From positions 10,655,165 through 10,719,164 of the forward strand of contig NW_004955476.1 of NCBI RefSeq assembly GCF_000276665.1: DNA of 64,000 nucleotides. The letters run 5' to 3'. The notes beneath the pieces were generated by a model. It saw only the letters and a list, made by a program, of their open reading frames with translations. It was not told where the DNA came from and did no database searches. This DNA comes from Chinchilla lanigera (lineage: Eukaryota > Chordata > Mammalia > Rodentia > Chinchillidae). A program made the translations under genes and the position numbers. Below are positions 52,900 through 64,000 of this stretch, one piece after another. The stretch's first letter is position 1; each line of letters starts with the position of its first letter.

Positions 52900-55800
52900 G
52901 AAGATTGGACACTAACAAGATCATCATATATTATGCCGAGTAGGTTAAAGAGGAATATGAACATAACTAAACATAATCAAACCAGATTCAAACCAGAGAG
53001 ATCTCCACAGTAGTGACAGTTTTTCTGCCCTAACTGATCTTCAACCAATAGCACAAAAACATAGAAATATGAGAAAGCAAGGCAGTATGATGCCTCCAAA
53101 AGTCTTTAATGCCTGAAAAGCTGATCTCATAGGCATGGAAGTAGGGGAACTTAAAGGCAAAGAACTCATAAAAACAAATGGTGAAGATGTTTGAAGAAAT
53201 AAAAAAAACACAAACAAATTCATAAGATGTTTAGCAAGCTTAAAAAGGATTTTATTAAATAAAGGATTTCATTAATGAAAATTTTTAACAAGCTTAGAGA
53301 AGAAACAAACCATAAATTAATTGAATTAAATAAGGTTATATAAGATATAAATGACCTTTTGGTAAAGAACTTAAAATTATGAACAGAAATCAAGCAAAAA
53401 TACAAGACATGAAAAAATTCAATAGAAAGCATAGGTAGCAGAATTGACCAATATGAAAATAGAGATCAGAAATTGAAGACAAGGTACATATAGTATATCA
53501 TAAACCTAGTGATTCCCTAAAAATGACAAGACACCACACAAACTGGATCCAATACCTATTAGATGACTCCAAAACAACCAACCTCAAATCTAGGGAAAGA
53601 ATTCAATATTCAAGTATAAAGGACACATAGAACCCCAAATAGCCATGACCAGAAAAAACCTTTCTCTGACACATCACAATGAAAATTTCAGAAATTCAAT
53701 AAAAGAAGAAACTACTAAAAGCTGTTAGATAAAAACTGCAAGTGACTTATGGCAAGCCTATCCGAATAACTGTGGACTCCTCAGTACAAACTATAAAGCC
53801 CAGGACAGTTTGGAGCAAACTTCTTTAAGCCCCAAAAGAAAACAACTGTTAACCAAGACTTTTATATCCTCCAAAATTAGCCTCCAAAATTGACAAAGAA
53901 GTAAAGACTTTCAATGACAAAGAAATCCTAAATAAATACATGACCACTAAATCAACATTGCAGAAAATACTTACCAGAGTCCTACACAGAGATAGGGAGG
54001 TCAATAGCACCAAAGAGCCTAAAGGAAAGTATACGTGTAACTAGAAAAATAGTTTAGAAAAAGGAAAAAATAAAGAAATCAGCACTGGAAAAATCTTATG
54101 ATGACAGGATTCAGTAAACACCTTATAATAATAACCTCAATATCAGTGATCTTAACTCCCCAATCAAAAGACACAGACTGGCAAACTACACTTAAAAAAA
54201 TACATATATTGCATAAAAGAGACAAATCTCATCCAAAAGGAAGCTCACAGGCTTGAAAGGATGGAAAATGATACTCCATGCAACTGAAGCCCAAAAGCAA
54301 GTAGCTACCTTATTTTCAGAAAGAACATACTTCAAGCCTAAACTGATCAAAGGAGATAAAGATAGCTATATGCATCAGTAAAGGTAACAATTCTTCAGAA
54401 AGAGATAATAATTGTAAATACTTAAGCATTGTATGTTGGCACACTCAATTTCATAAAGCAAAAACTACCGGACATAAAAGGCACCAAAACAATCATAGCA
54501 GAAGACTTCAATACCTCACTCTCACAAACAGGTTAACTAGACAAAATAATTAACATGGAATTTTTTCCAAAATGGAACATATCTTAGGTGATAAAGTACG
54601 CTTAAATAAATGCAGAGAATTAAAATACTCCTCTGCATTCTAGCAGATCACAGCAGAATAAAACTAGAAATCAACAGCAAAAGAAACCACAGACACTACA
54701 AAAATGCAAGATTAAACAATACATTACTCAATAATCAATGGAACACAGAAGAAATGAGGGAAGAAATTTAAAAGTTACTAGAATAAAATGATAATACAAC
54801 ACAATATAGCAAAACTTATGGGACACAAAGTAGTTCTAAGAGTAAAATATATAGCTGTGAATTCACACATTAAAAGAAACGATGGGTCCCAAATAAATAA
54901 CCTAATGATGCATCTCAAGATCCTAGAAAAAGTGATACCAAACCAAATCCGAAGAAATTATAAAGATCAGAGAAAAAATTAATATAATTAAGACTAAAAA
55001 CTTACAAAGGATCAGTGAATCAAAAGTTGGTTCTTTGAGAGGAAAACCAAGATTGTTAAACACCCAAACTTAACAAAAGAAGGAAAGAAAAAAAAATCAT
55101 CAATGCAATGAGAATTGAAAAAGATGTAACCACAACTGATACCACCAAAATCTGGAAGGTTATAAGAAACTTTTTTGAAAATACATACTCCAATGAAGTG
55201 CAGAACCTTGAAGAAATGAAGAAATTTGTAGACACACAGGAATTACCAAAGTTGAACCAAGAAGATATAAAAATTCTGAATTGACCAATAACAGGTAATA
55301 AAGTATAGGCAGTAATAAAAACTATAGCAACTAAGAAAGCCAAACACCTGGTGGATTCATTGTAGAATTCTACTAGAACTTTAGGGAAGATCTAACATCA
55401 ATACTCCTTAAACTCATCACAGCAACTGAAAGGGAAAGAGCTCTGCCAAAATCATTCCTGGAAGCTAGCAAAACTGGACAGGGACTTTAAAAAAAAAAAA
55501 AAAGAAAGAAAGAAAGAAAGAAAAAGAAAACTCGAGGCAGGGGCTGGGGATTTAGCTCAGCGGCAAAGCGCCTGCCTGGCAAGTGCAAGGTCGTGAGTTC
55601 GGTTCCCGGTACCAGAGAAAAACCAAAAAAAAAAAAAACTACGGGGCAATATCCTTAACACAGATCCAGAAATCCTCAAGATACTGGCAAACACAATGCA
55701 ACAAAACCTCAAAAAAATCAGACATCATGACCATGATGGATTCATCCTAAGGCTGCAAGGATGGTTAAACATACATGATTAAGTCAATAAATGCACTCAA

Positions 55801-58025
55801 TCAAGTATACCATATAAACAGGATAAAAATTATACAATCATCTCAATAGATACAGACAAAGCCTTTGACAAAATCCAGTATCGATGCACTATAAAAACCC
55901 TGACAAAAATAGGTATAGAAAGACCTAATCTCAACCTGATAAAAGCCATTTATGATATATCCACTGCCAACATCATACTATGGGGAAAAACTGAAAGCAT
56001 TCCTCTAAAATCAAGAACAAGACAAGGATGTCTGTTCTCACCACTCCTATTCAATATATTACTCAAAAGTTTAGCCAGGACAATCAAGCAAGAGAAAGAA
56101 ATAAAGGGTTACATATAGAAAAGAAAGAAGTCAAGCTATCCTATTCACAGATGAAATGATCCTTTACATAGAAGACCCAAAGATGACTAGAACTAATAAA
56201 TAAATTCACCAAATCAGCCACACAAAATCAATACATAAAAATCAATAGTGACCCTGCACACCAATAATGAACCCCACTGAGAAAGAAATCAGGAAAACAG
56301 TCTAATTCACAATAACTTAAAAAAAGAACTTTGGAATTAACCAAACCAAGGAAGTGAAAGACATCTACACTGAAAACTATGGGAACTAAGGAAGAGGATA
56401 TCAAAAATGGAAAGACATTTTCTGTTTCTGGATTGGCAAATCAATATTGTTAAAATGGACATATTACCAAAAATGACACACAGATTTAATGCTATACCAA
56501 TCAAAATATCAGCACCATTCATAACAGAACTAGGAAAAAATCCTAAAACTTATACAGAGCCAGAAGAGACATGAAATAGCAAAGGAGTCCTGGACAACAG
56601 GAGAAAAGCAGCCGGCATCACAATCTCAGACTTCAAGGTACGCTATAACACTACAGTGATTTAAAAACCAGCATGTACTGGCACAGAAACAGACATGTGG
56701 ATCAATGGAACAGAACCAAGGATGCAGAAACAACCCCAGGCATCTTTAGCCATCTGATCTTTGACAAAAGCTCCAAAAACATACCCTGGAGAAAAGGCAA
56801 TCCTCTTTAACAAATGGTGCTGGGAAAACTGGCTATCCATATGCAGAAGAATTAATCCAAATCCACATAACTCATGCTGTACTAAAATCAAATCAAAATG
56901 GATTGAAGACATATATAAACAGAAACCCTGAATCTGCTAGAATGGAAAGAGATGGTAAAATTCTGAAAGACAGAGGCCTAGGCAAGGACTTTCTGAACTG
57001 AGTCCCAGACACACAAGAAATAACACTAACAATCAACAAATGGGACTCTATCAAATTAAAAAGCTTCTGTGCAGCAACGATAACAGTCAATAGTGTGAAG
57101 AGACAACCTACGGAATGGGAAAATTTTTTCCAGCTACTCCCCAGAGGATTAATAGCTAGAACACATAAAGAATTTTAAAAAACTAGACCCCCTCCAAAAA
57201 AATCCAATCAAAAATGGGGAATTGAAATGAACAGTTAATTCTCAGAAGAAGAAGTACGAATGGCCAATGAGTACATAAGAAAGGGCTTAGCACCTTTGGC
57301 CATTGAAGAAATACAAGTAAAAACACTGAGAGTCCATCTCACTCTTTAAAAATGGCTATCATCAAGAAATGGAATAATAACAAAGTCTCATGAGTTTGTA
57401 TGGAAAAAAGAATCCTTTTACATTGTTGCAATGTAAACTAGTGCAACCACTATGGAAATAAGTATAGACAGTCCTCAGAAAACTAAAAATAGAAATTTCA
57501 TTTGACACAGCTATACTACTTCTATCCTCCCCAAAGAGTTGATGATATCATATTATAGTGATACATGCATACTCATGTTGACAACAGCACAACTCATAAC
57601 AGCTAAATCTTGGAAGGAGTCTATATGTCCACAGCAGATAAACGGATAAAGGAAAAAGTATATATGCAATGGCATGCGACTCAACCATAGAGAAGGATAC
57701 ATTTCAGTCATTTACAAGAAAATAGATGCACCTTGAGATCATAATACTAAATGAAATAGATCAGAGACAAAAGGTTAAATGTTACATGGTTTCTATATAA
57801 GAAACCCAAAGTATGAATACTTTAGGATCAAAATAAAAGATAGCAAGATAGGAAGATAGGCAGATAGGAAACAGGACAGACTGTGGAGATGGGAATGGGA
57901 TTTGGGGGTAGTAGGGTAGGAGGGAAGTTAAAAGGATCAAGATATGGTATGTCTATGTATTAACTCCCCACAATGAATGTATTATTATGTACCCCAAACA
58001 TATACCAACAAAAAAGAGAAAAAAC
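52900..58025 (+). pseudogene. Long L1 retrotransposon, inactive
   Basis: Sense L1 sequence is continuous from an ORF1-like zone (about 53500-54050) through the endonuclease-like zone of ORF2 (about 54150-54800) and reverse transcriptase (about 55640-56500) to the 3' UTR at about 58020. Many stops and frameshifts break both frames; the longest open pieces are under 100 codons. The reverse transcriptase active-site motif FADD is altered to FTDE at about 56143-56154, which loses the second catalytic aspartate. An ID element splits ORF2 at 55537. The 5' limit is uncertain because the upstream tandem repeats may belong to it. Confidence 0.88.
55537..55636 (+). mobile_element. ID SINE, young, inside L1 ORF2
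   Basis: Complete ID with 'cggcaaagcgcc' and 'ggttcccggtaccagag', preceded by an (AAAG)n run (55501-55530). Imperfect duplications 'aaaactcgaggca' and 'aaaactacggggca' flank it. Confidence 0.92.
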
Positions 58026-58489
58026 AAAGACTATTTTGAAGTGATAGTAACTGACAATTTTCCAGACTTGAAACTAAAAGCTACAAATCAAGAATCTTGA
58101 TGAATTCCATACTGAGTAAGGAAACTCATTCCCGGATATATCACAGTAAAGTGATCTAAAATAATCTGAAAAATCTTAAAAGCTGCCAAGGAGAAAAAGA
58201 TGATACTCTTGAGGAAGCCTCACTACAGTGACAATGCTACTGAAGACAAAGGAGAGAAAAGATCAATCTATCAAAATGATACAATTTTAAACACATATGC
58301 ACCTAACAATGGAGCACCAAATTACATGAAAAAACCAACCCTTCTCCAATGCATGTTCTTATCATTTTTCAAAAATCAGTTGGCTGGAGATGCACAGGTT
58401 TATTCCTAGGCTTTCCATTCTATTTCATTGGTCTATGTGTCTGTTTTACACTAATATAACTGCTGTTTTTCTTTTGTTTCTGGTTTTTT

Positions 58490-58580
58490 TTTTCCTGCTT
58501 GTGCTTTGTGGTACAGGAGATTTAACCCAGGGCCCAAACATGCCAGCATGTTCTCTATCACTGAGCTCTAGCTCAGTACA
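58490..58580 (-). mobile_element. Old ID-type SINE
   Basis: Antisense body 'ttaacccagggcccaaacat' and 'tatcactgagctctagctc'. It is diverged. Confidence 0.7.
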
Positions 58581-59932
58581 TTACCTGTTGTTCTCATGAC
58601 CACTGTTTGAAGGGTATTTTGAAGTCAGGTGGTGCGAGGCCTCCTGCTTTGCTCTTTTTGTTTAAGAAAGCTATGGCTATTCAGGTGGGGGGGTTCCACA
58701 TGAGTTTTCAGGTTATTTTTTCCAGTTCTTTGAGGAATGTCATTGAATCTGTAGCTTGTTTTGAGTAGTATGTTAATTATTAATTATTATATGTTAATTA
58801 TTAATTCTTCCAACCCATTAATATGGAATATCTTTCCATTTCTTGTGTCCAATTCAACTTCTTTAATCAATGTTTTATATAGTATTTTCCTTAGAGAGAT
58901 CTTTTGCTTCTTTGGTTAAATTTATTCCTAGGTATTTGGGGGAGGATAGCTATTGTATTTTTTCCATTACTTATTTGTCTTTATAACTGGTATTTACTTT
59001 GCCAAATGATACAAAAGCAGTCACATAGCAATAATTTTTCCATATTTTTTAATACACTAGATGATTTTTGTCACTACTCTCCCATTCTTCAATTCTGCTT
59101 CTACAAACAGGCCTGCTTAGCCAGATGCCAAACTAGTGTATTTTATTTTCCCTCTGATATTTCCTTGTACTGAAACCTTAGTTTCCTGATTCCTATATCT
59201 TTGCCTTTGTTTTCTCATTTTGAAAAGAAAAAAAGTGATCTTCAATAACTTTCCACGAAAAAGTGAATTGGAGCTAAGTTTTTAGACATGTAACAAGTAA
59301 ATGTATTGGCTTGTTTAACTAAAAAGTATAAAACGAAGTTTGGCATCAATAAGCAATGTGACCTACACCCAGATAGTTACTCTTCAGATTTGTTGGTGCT
59401 ACCTCAATCTTCAGTATGAACTATATTTCAATGGGCTATCGATCCATTCGGCCAAAAGACTACAAGCAACTACCAGAGTTCCACATATCCTTTCTTGCAA
59501 CAAGGAAAGGAGAGTCTGTGTCCTAACAAAAGTCCTAAGGCTCCCTATTTAGACCTGCTTGGGTTATGTTCCTAGCACTGGACTAATAACTGAGTTCAGG
59601 GGGTTGACAGAATCAAAGTTCCACACACTCAGCCTTCAGAACTGGACATAAGTCAGCCCAGGTCAATCTCACAAGCACCTCAGGCCCGAGGAAGTGAGCA
59701 GGAGAGTTAAGGAAAACACAAGGTGCTGTGTCAGGAAAGGAAAAGCACCTATGTAGGTCAGTAAACCATTGCTTTCCCTAAATCTCCAAATGAGCTAAGA
59801 CACAAGATTTTAAATTATTTTTTTCCTTCAGATTAAAAGTGAGTGCCCTACTAGTGATATTTAAAATTGCACATTAAAATAACATTTTTACCTTATGAAA
59901 TTCACAAGGTTTTTAAAAAATTACTCAGAACT

Positions 59933-60074
59933 GCCAGGCATGATGGTGCATGCCTGTAATCCCAGCACTTGGGAGGCTGAAGCAGGAGGATTGCTGCATG
60001 TTCCAGGCCAGGCCAGGCTACAGAGTGAGTTGAAGGCCAGTCTGAACTACATAAAGAGACTGTGTCTCAAAAAC
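59933..60074 (+). mobile_element. B1 SINE
   Basis: 'Gccaggcatgatggtgcatg' to 'actgtgtctcaaaaac', with target duplications 'aaattactcagaact' (59918-59932) and 'aaattacttagaact' (60075-60089). Confidence 0.95.
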
Positions 60075-60406
60075 AAATTACTTAGAACTAGCCCAGGAAT
60101 GATGGAAAAGACATTCCAACAGTTCTGGTAGAAATAGAAGGAATCCTTTCAAAAAAAAATTTACTATGTCTCAGAGTCATAAACTACACAGACCCACTGA
60201 TTCAACTTCTAAGAATCTTCTAGAAAGAAACAGCTCCTAAAGGCAGAAAGTTTTTTCTTGACAAGTATTTACTACTACTTATTAATACAAATAAGAAGAA
60301 AATTAGAAACAACCTAAATATGCAGTAATAGAAAAATGGTCAGTTATCACAATCTAATCAAACACATGCCTTACAGGCAAGTATTCTACCATTAAAAACA
60401 GAACTG

Positions 60407-60505
60407 TGAGGGGCTGGGGATTTAACTTAGCCACACAGCGCCTGCCTGGCAAGCACAACATCATGAGTTCAATTTCTGGTAGCAGAAGAAAAACAAAAAC
60501 AAAAA
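60407..60505 (+). mobile_element. ID SINE
   Basis: 'Ggggctggggatttaactta' to 'gagttcaatttctggtagc' and an A-rich tail. A perfect 13-bp duplication 'aaaaacagaactg' lies at 60394-60406 and 60506-60518. Confidence 0.93.
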
Positions 60506-60755
60506 AAAAAACAGAACTGCTAGCTGAAGGCCAACAGACATTTGAGGGAAAGTGTCTAAATTCAAAGATCAAAACAAACTGAAAAAGCAATTCAGAGGAA
60601 GCAAAGACTAAACACTGGAAAATTTTCCATTCTTATTAAGAAAATGGCACTCTAAAAGGAAGATTCACAGAAGGAAACAGTTCTTTAAAAAATTACAGCA
60701 TATAAATTTTAAAAATCAACAAAGGAGTTAGAAGACAAATTTGGAGAAATCTTAC

Positions 60756-60872
60756 CTGGGTGCAGTAGTATGTAACTGCAGACCCAGCACTTAGGACAAG
60801 GTAGGAGAATCACTCAAGCCCAGGAGTTGGAGGCTGGCATGGGCATTATAGTGAGAACCTTTCCAAATAAGG
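60756..60872 (+). mobile_element. B1-like monomer
   Basis: 'Gggtgcagtagtatgtaac', 'aagcccaggagttgg' and 'tatagtgagaacc' show a diverged 7SL-type monomer. Confidence 0.65.
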
Positions 60873-61604
60873 GGAGCTGGGAAAGGAGGGAAGAAGGGAG
60901 AATAAAAAGAAAAATCAGGTATCTCACAAAAAGCCAAAGGAAAAAACAAAATTGTAATATTAGAGAATTAACATAGAAGTTCCAATAATTGTTGCCTACA
61001 AGTCTCAGACAGAGTGAACAGTTAAACTGGGAAATAAATCATCAATAATTCTCAAAATCAATTTTGCCAGAACTAAAAAATATGACGCTGCACATTGGAA
61101 GAGTTCATTAAATTCCAGCACCAAGATACATGATGGCAAAATAACTGCACTAGAAACAATGGACAGATCCTATATCTGGTGTGAATACGGAGTCCTGTCA
61201 GAACGGGACCCAAGTTGCCCTAGCAGCTGAGCATTGGGTAACAGCTATTTTTTTTCTAAACTAAAATCTCAGTATTCATTTTTAATTGCAGTGTTGGCAC
61301 TTACCAATAAATAAATGGGCTTGAGGCTTTAGTTTGGGCACTCAAGTCTCTAAAAGTTTTGCCATCCTTGTCTTGTAAGCTTCAATATCCAGAATGGAAG
61401 CTAGAATAAAGAAACTAATACCTCCATTTTAAGGGGAAATTATTTCCATACTGGAATTTTACCAGCCATCCCAAATGTGATGATAGAAGATATTTTCAGA
61501 CAAGCACTATCCAAGACGATTTACCTGCAATGCACCTTTTCTCAGAAAGCTACTTAAGGATTTCTAAGACAGAGGAAGATGGGGATCCAAGAAACGGCAT
61601 CTTT

Positions 61605-61920
61605 GTCTTGGTCTCTTCCAGGTGCTATAATAAAATACCACAGTCTAAGTGGCTTAAAAATAAGGAAAATTTCTTTCTCAAAGTTCTGCAGGCTGGGAAA
61701 TCCTAGACCAAAGTGCTGGCAGATTCTGGATCTGGTGAGATGCTGCTTCCTGGTTCACAGACAGCCATCTTCCTCCTACATCTTCACATGGGAAGGAAGA
61801 CAGGAGCTCTCTGGAGTCTCTTCTATAACAGCACTAATCTCATTCATGAGAGTTCTGCAAACCTAACCAAAGGCCTTATCTCCCATTACCACCATATTGG
61901 AGGTTAGGTTGGAAATGAAT
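61605..61920 (-). mobile_element. MLT1-like LTR, antisense
   Basis: The plus strand reads 'gctataataaaataccacag', 'aagttctgcaggctggg', 'gctgcttcctggttcacag', 'cactaatctcattcatgag' and 'ggaggttaggttgg'. This order is well known for antisense MLT1-type LTRs. Confidence 0.8.
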
Positions 61921-62254
61921 TGGGGTGAGGGCACAAACATGCAGCCTGCAGCAATCCTACAGGAGAACAGAGAGGAACCTGAGGGCCAAGATGACATCTG
62001 TGCAGCAGAGGGAGTGGGTCAACAGGCTCTGGCAGCAATTTCCTCCTCACAATGAAATTAACAGACTCCTGATTGTTTTCTGACTGTTTTTAAATCACAA
62101 GTAAGACTTTTAATGAAAAATGTTACAGATTGAATTAATAATGAATACATTAAAAAATAAGGAATGAGGAAAAGTAAGACAACCCAAAGTGACCAGGGAA
62201 AATAACCACAGCATACAAAAGTGGTTCAGCTATGAACTGCATTTATGTAGTCAT

Positions 62255-62272
62255 AATAGATAGATAGATATA
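62255..62272. repeat. Short (ATAG)n run
   Basis: About four tandem units of ATAG. Confidence 0.8.
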
Positions 62273-62387
62273 GAATCAAGAATATCAGGTAACGTTATAG
62301 GGAGAATGGCTGATATGTAGAGAGAGAAAGGTTAAAGCAAAAAACAAAAGAAAGTCAAATAATCATTTTCATATAGAAATTTAATAT

Positions 62388-62610
62388 AGCTTGGCATTGT
62401 GGCATATGTCTATAATCCTAGCACTTTGGGAGACTGACACAGGAGGACTGAAACTTTGAGCGCAGACTAGGCAATATAGAGGCTTAGAAACATTGTATTT
62501 CAAAAAAAGAAAAAAAAAAAAGATCTGGGATGTGACTGTGAAGGTTCTGGATTCAATCCCCAATACTGCAGAGACAGGGAGAGGGAGGGAAGAAAGGAAA
62601 GAAGTTGATT
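62388..62610 (+). mobile_element. B4-type SINE
   Basis: B1 half ('tcctagcactttgggagact'), an A-rich linker, an ID half ('tctggattcaatccccaat') and a purine-rich tail. Confidence 0.8.
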
Positions 62611-63224
62611 AGGTACTGTGTAAAACTTAACGCTTGAATGATCAAGAAGATCAATGCTAAGGATATTGTTTAGAGATACAAAGCAAATGTCTAAACAATC
62701 AGCTAATATAGTTTAAAGTGCAGTAACTGGTGGAGAGGAGAAAAGGGCAGCTGAGGTCCCTATTTTTCTGAACAATCCTTGCAAAAAAGATGAGTGATTT
62801 TGTTCCTCCTTTCTATAAAGTATATACAACTTTTGTAATGGAGGGGGAAACTTTATTATATGTTTTAAGTTGGTTCAAAATAAAGTCAGTTTAGTTGCAA
62901 ATAATATTTCTTATATAAAATAAAATAGAATAAATTATATTAGAATATATCAGTTTTCTTCACATATGCTGTTTTATAAATGTTTCGTTTTAATTATATG
63001 CAAGTACATGTATGTATATAGATCATCGTGTGAACACTTCCTACTGTGGGTCACTGTCAAAATAAGGTCTATAATGATGTTATACATAGCATGATAAGGT
63101 GAGAATTACACCCGCCTTTGTTTTGTGAGGACATATGATTTTGGTATGTGCTTTTTAAAAAGACATGTATTTTTGTAGATCCCTATAACAGCATCCACAA
63201 CACACATGGATTCAAATGTTTTTA

Positions 63225-63330
63225 CCCCTCTAGGTTTCAGCTTCCTCATCTCTAAAGCAGAGTTAATGACACTTATTTCACCAAGTGGGAGGATTAAGAT
63301 AGGTAACATATGCAAAATGCTGCCTCATAC
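63225..63330 (+). mobile_element. MIR SINE fragment
   Basis: 'Tttcagcttcctcatctcta', 'gttaatgacacttatttcac' and 'ggattaagataggtaa' fit the 3' half of MIR. Confidence 0.6.
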
Positions 63331-63354
63331 AAAGGTTAAAAGCCAGTGAAATGA

Positions 63355-63475
63355 CACTTTGGGCTGTGTAGCTGAGTGACAGCGCACTTCCTAGCATGAA
63401 TGAGGCTCTGACTTTGATCCCCAGCACTGCACAAATAAATCCAAAACCCAAAACTAAGCAAAACAAAACCAACAA
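63355..63475 (+). mobile_element. Old ID SINE with CAAAA-rich tail
   Basis: 'Ggctgtgtagctgagtgac', 'ctagcatgaatgaggctc' and 'ttgatccccagcactgc' identify the ID body. Confidence 0.82.
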
Positions 63476-63548
63476 CGAGAAAACACATTATTCTTTTCAT
63501 CTAAAAAAGATACATAATAATTTGAAACTTCATTTATACTGTACTCTT

Positions 63549-63697
63549 TTTTGTCTTTTTGAGACAGGGTCTTGCTGTGCAGTTCAGGCTGGCATTGAGC
63601 TCACTTTGTGGCCCAGGTTGGTCTTGAACTCACAACAATCCTCCTGCCTCAGCCTCCCAAGTGCTGGGATTACAGGTGTGCACCAGCATGCCCGGCA
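63549..63697 (-). mobile_element. B1 SINE
   Basis: Antisense B1 ('tttttgagacagggtcttgc', 'gtgctgggattacaggtgtg'). A perfect 13-bp target duplication 'atactgtactctt' lies at 63536-63548 and 63698-63710. Confidence 0.96.
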
Positions 63698-64000
63698 ATA
63701 CTGTACTCTTAACAGATCAAAATACTCTCACATTTCAGCACTGTTTTTAATTTCAGGATTCTCCAAAAATACATGCGCTTTCTCCTATTCTGAACTACAA
63801 TTTAAATAAATTCAATGATTCCACACAGGAAAGTAGTTATCAAAAATACCATATTTTTATTTTAAGAGTTGGTTCAAACTGTCACTAATGAACCCTTATA
63901 AATAGCTAACTTATAGTAACTTAAAATACATAATTTATAATATTCATAAATATAATTATATTTACTACATATAATACATTTATATATTCATTATTTAAAA

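Larger units (their letters stand above)
51590..52900 (+). repeat. Degenerate tandem repeats before an L1
   Basis: A segment with 'tttagttggctctatgctat' at about 51610 recurs at about 52408. After that, units with 'ttctattgtta' or 'ttgttattgtcaatgg' followed by 'atttggtttgtctttg' recur at roughly 80-100 bp to about 52850. The LTR (51714) and an ID (52455) interrupt the array. It could be an L1 5' UTR monomer array. Confidence 0.5.

Noticed and set aside
51590..52900. CRISPR-like or satellite array
   Set aside because: The units are degenerate, without uniform repeat and spacer lengths, and the host is a mammal.
53460..58020. Intact L1 ORF2 coding sequence
   Set aside because: Many stops and frameshifts, an ID insertion, and a lost catalytic residue make it a pseudogene.

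Overview
The window is mammalian nuclear DNA, AT-rich and crowded with interspersed repeats. The SINE mix points to a non-murine rodent: many tRNA-Ala-derived ID elements ending in a 'ggtaccggag' tail, B1 monomers, and B1+ID fusions of B4 type. Together with ERVL-MaLR-type LTRs, L1, MIR and L2, this excludes a microbe or plant. A beaver or kangaroo-rat relative is my best guess at species level, with low confidence.

One protein-coding gene is recognisable: CCDC73 (coiled-coil domain containing 73), on the minus strand. Eight consecutive coding exons run from the start-codon exon (47750-47902) leftwards to 7865-7944. All have consensus splice sites and compatible phases, and together they encode about the first 216 residues of a protein of roughly 1,080 residues in human. 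The first six coding exons end in phase 0. The rest of the gene lies beyond the left edge. The promoter and 5' untranslated exon were not found and probably lie beyond the right edge.

Layout: 1-7864 is the intron downstream of the last visible exon, with LTRs, ID/B4 SINEs and L2. 7865-8308 holds two exons separated by a 228-bp intron. 8309-12910 is intron with a MIR and a B1. 12911-12949 is a 39-nt exon. 12950-21660 is intron with an LTR, a sequencing gap inside an ID element, a nested L1/SINE stack and an old L1 3' end. 21661-22994 holds two exons. 22995-27488 is intron with a nearly complete MaLR-type provirus and an ID element 8 bp from a splice donor. 27489-27560 is an exon. 27561-35370 and 35443-47749 are long introns flanking the 72-nt exon at 35371-35442. 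From 47903 to the right edge is probable upstream intron, with a twin-primed L1, a solo LTR with a 5-bp target-site duplication, degenerate tandem repeats and a long inactive L1 (about 52900-58025).

I found no second gene, no functional RNA gene, no CpG-island promoter and no undescribed system. The noteworthy items are transposon biology and its contact with CCDC73 splicing, and one assembly gap that the flanking duplication lets one interpret.
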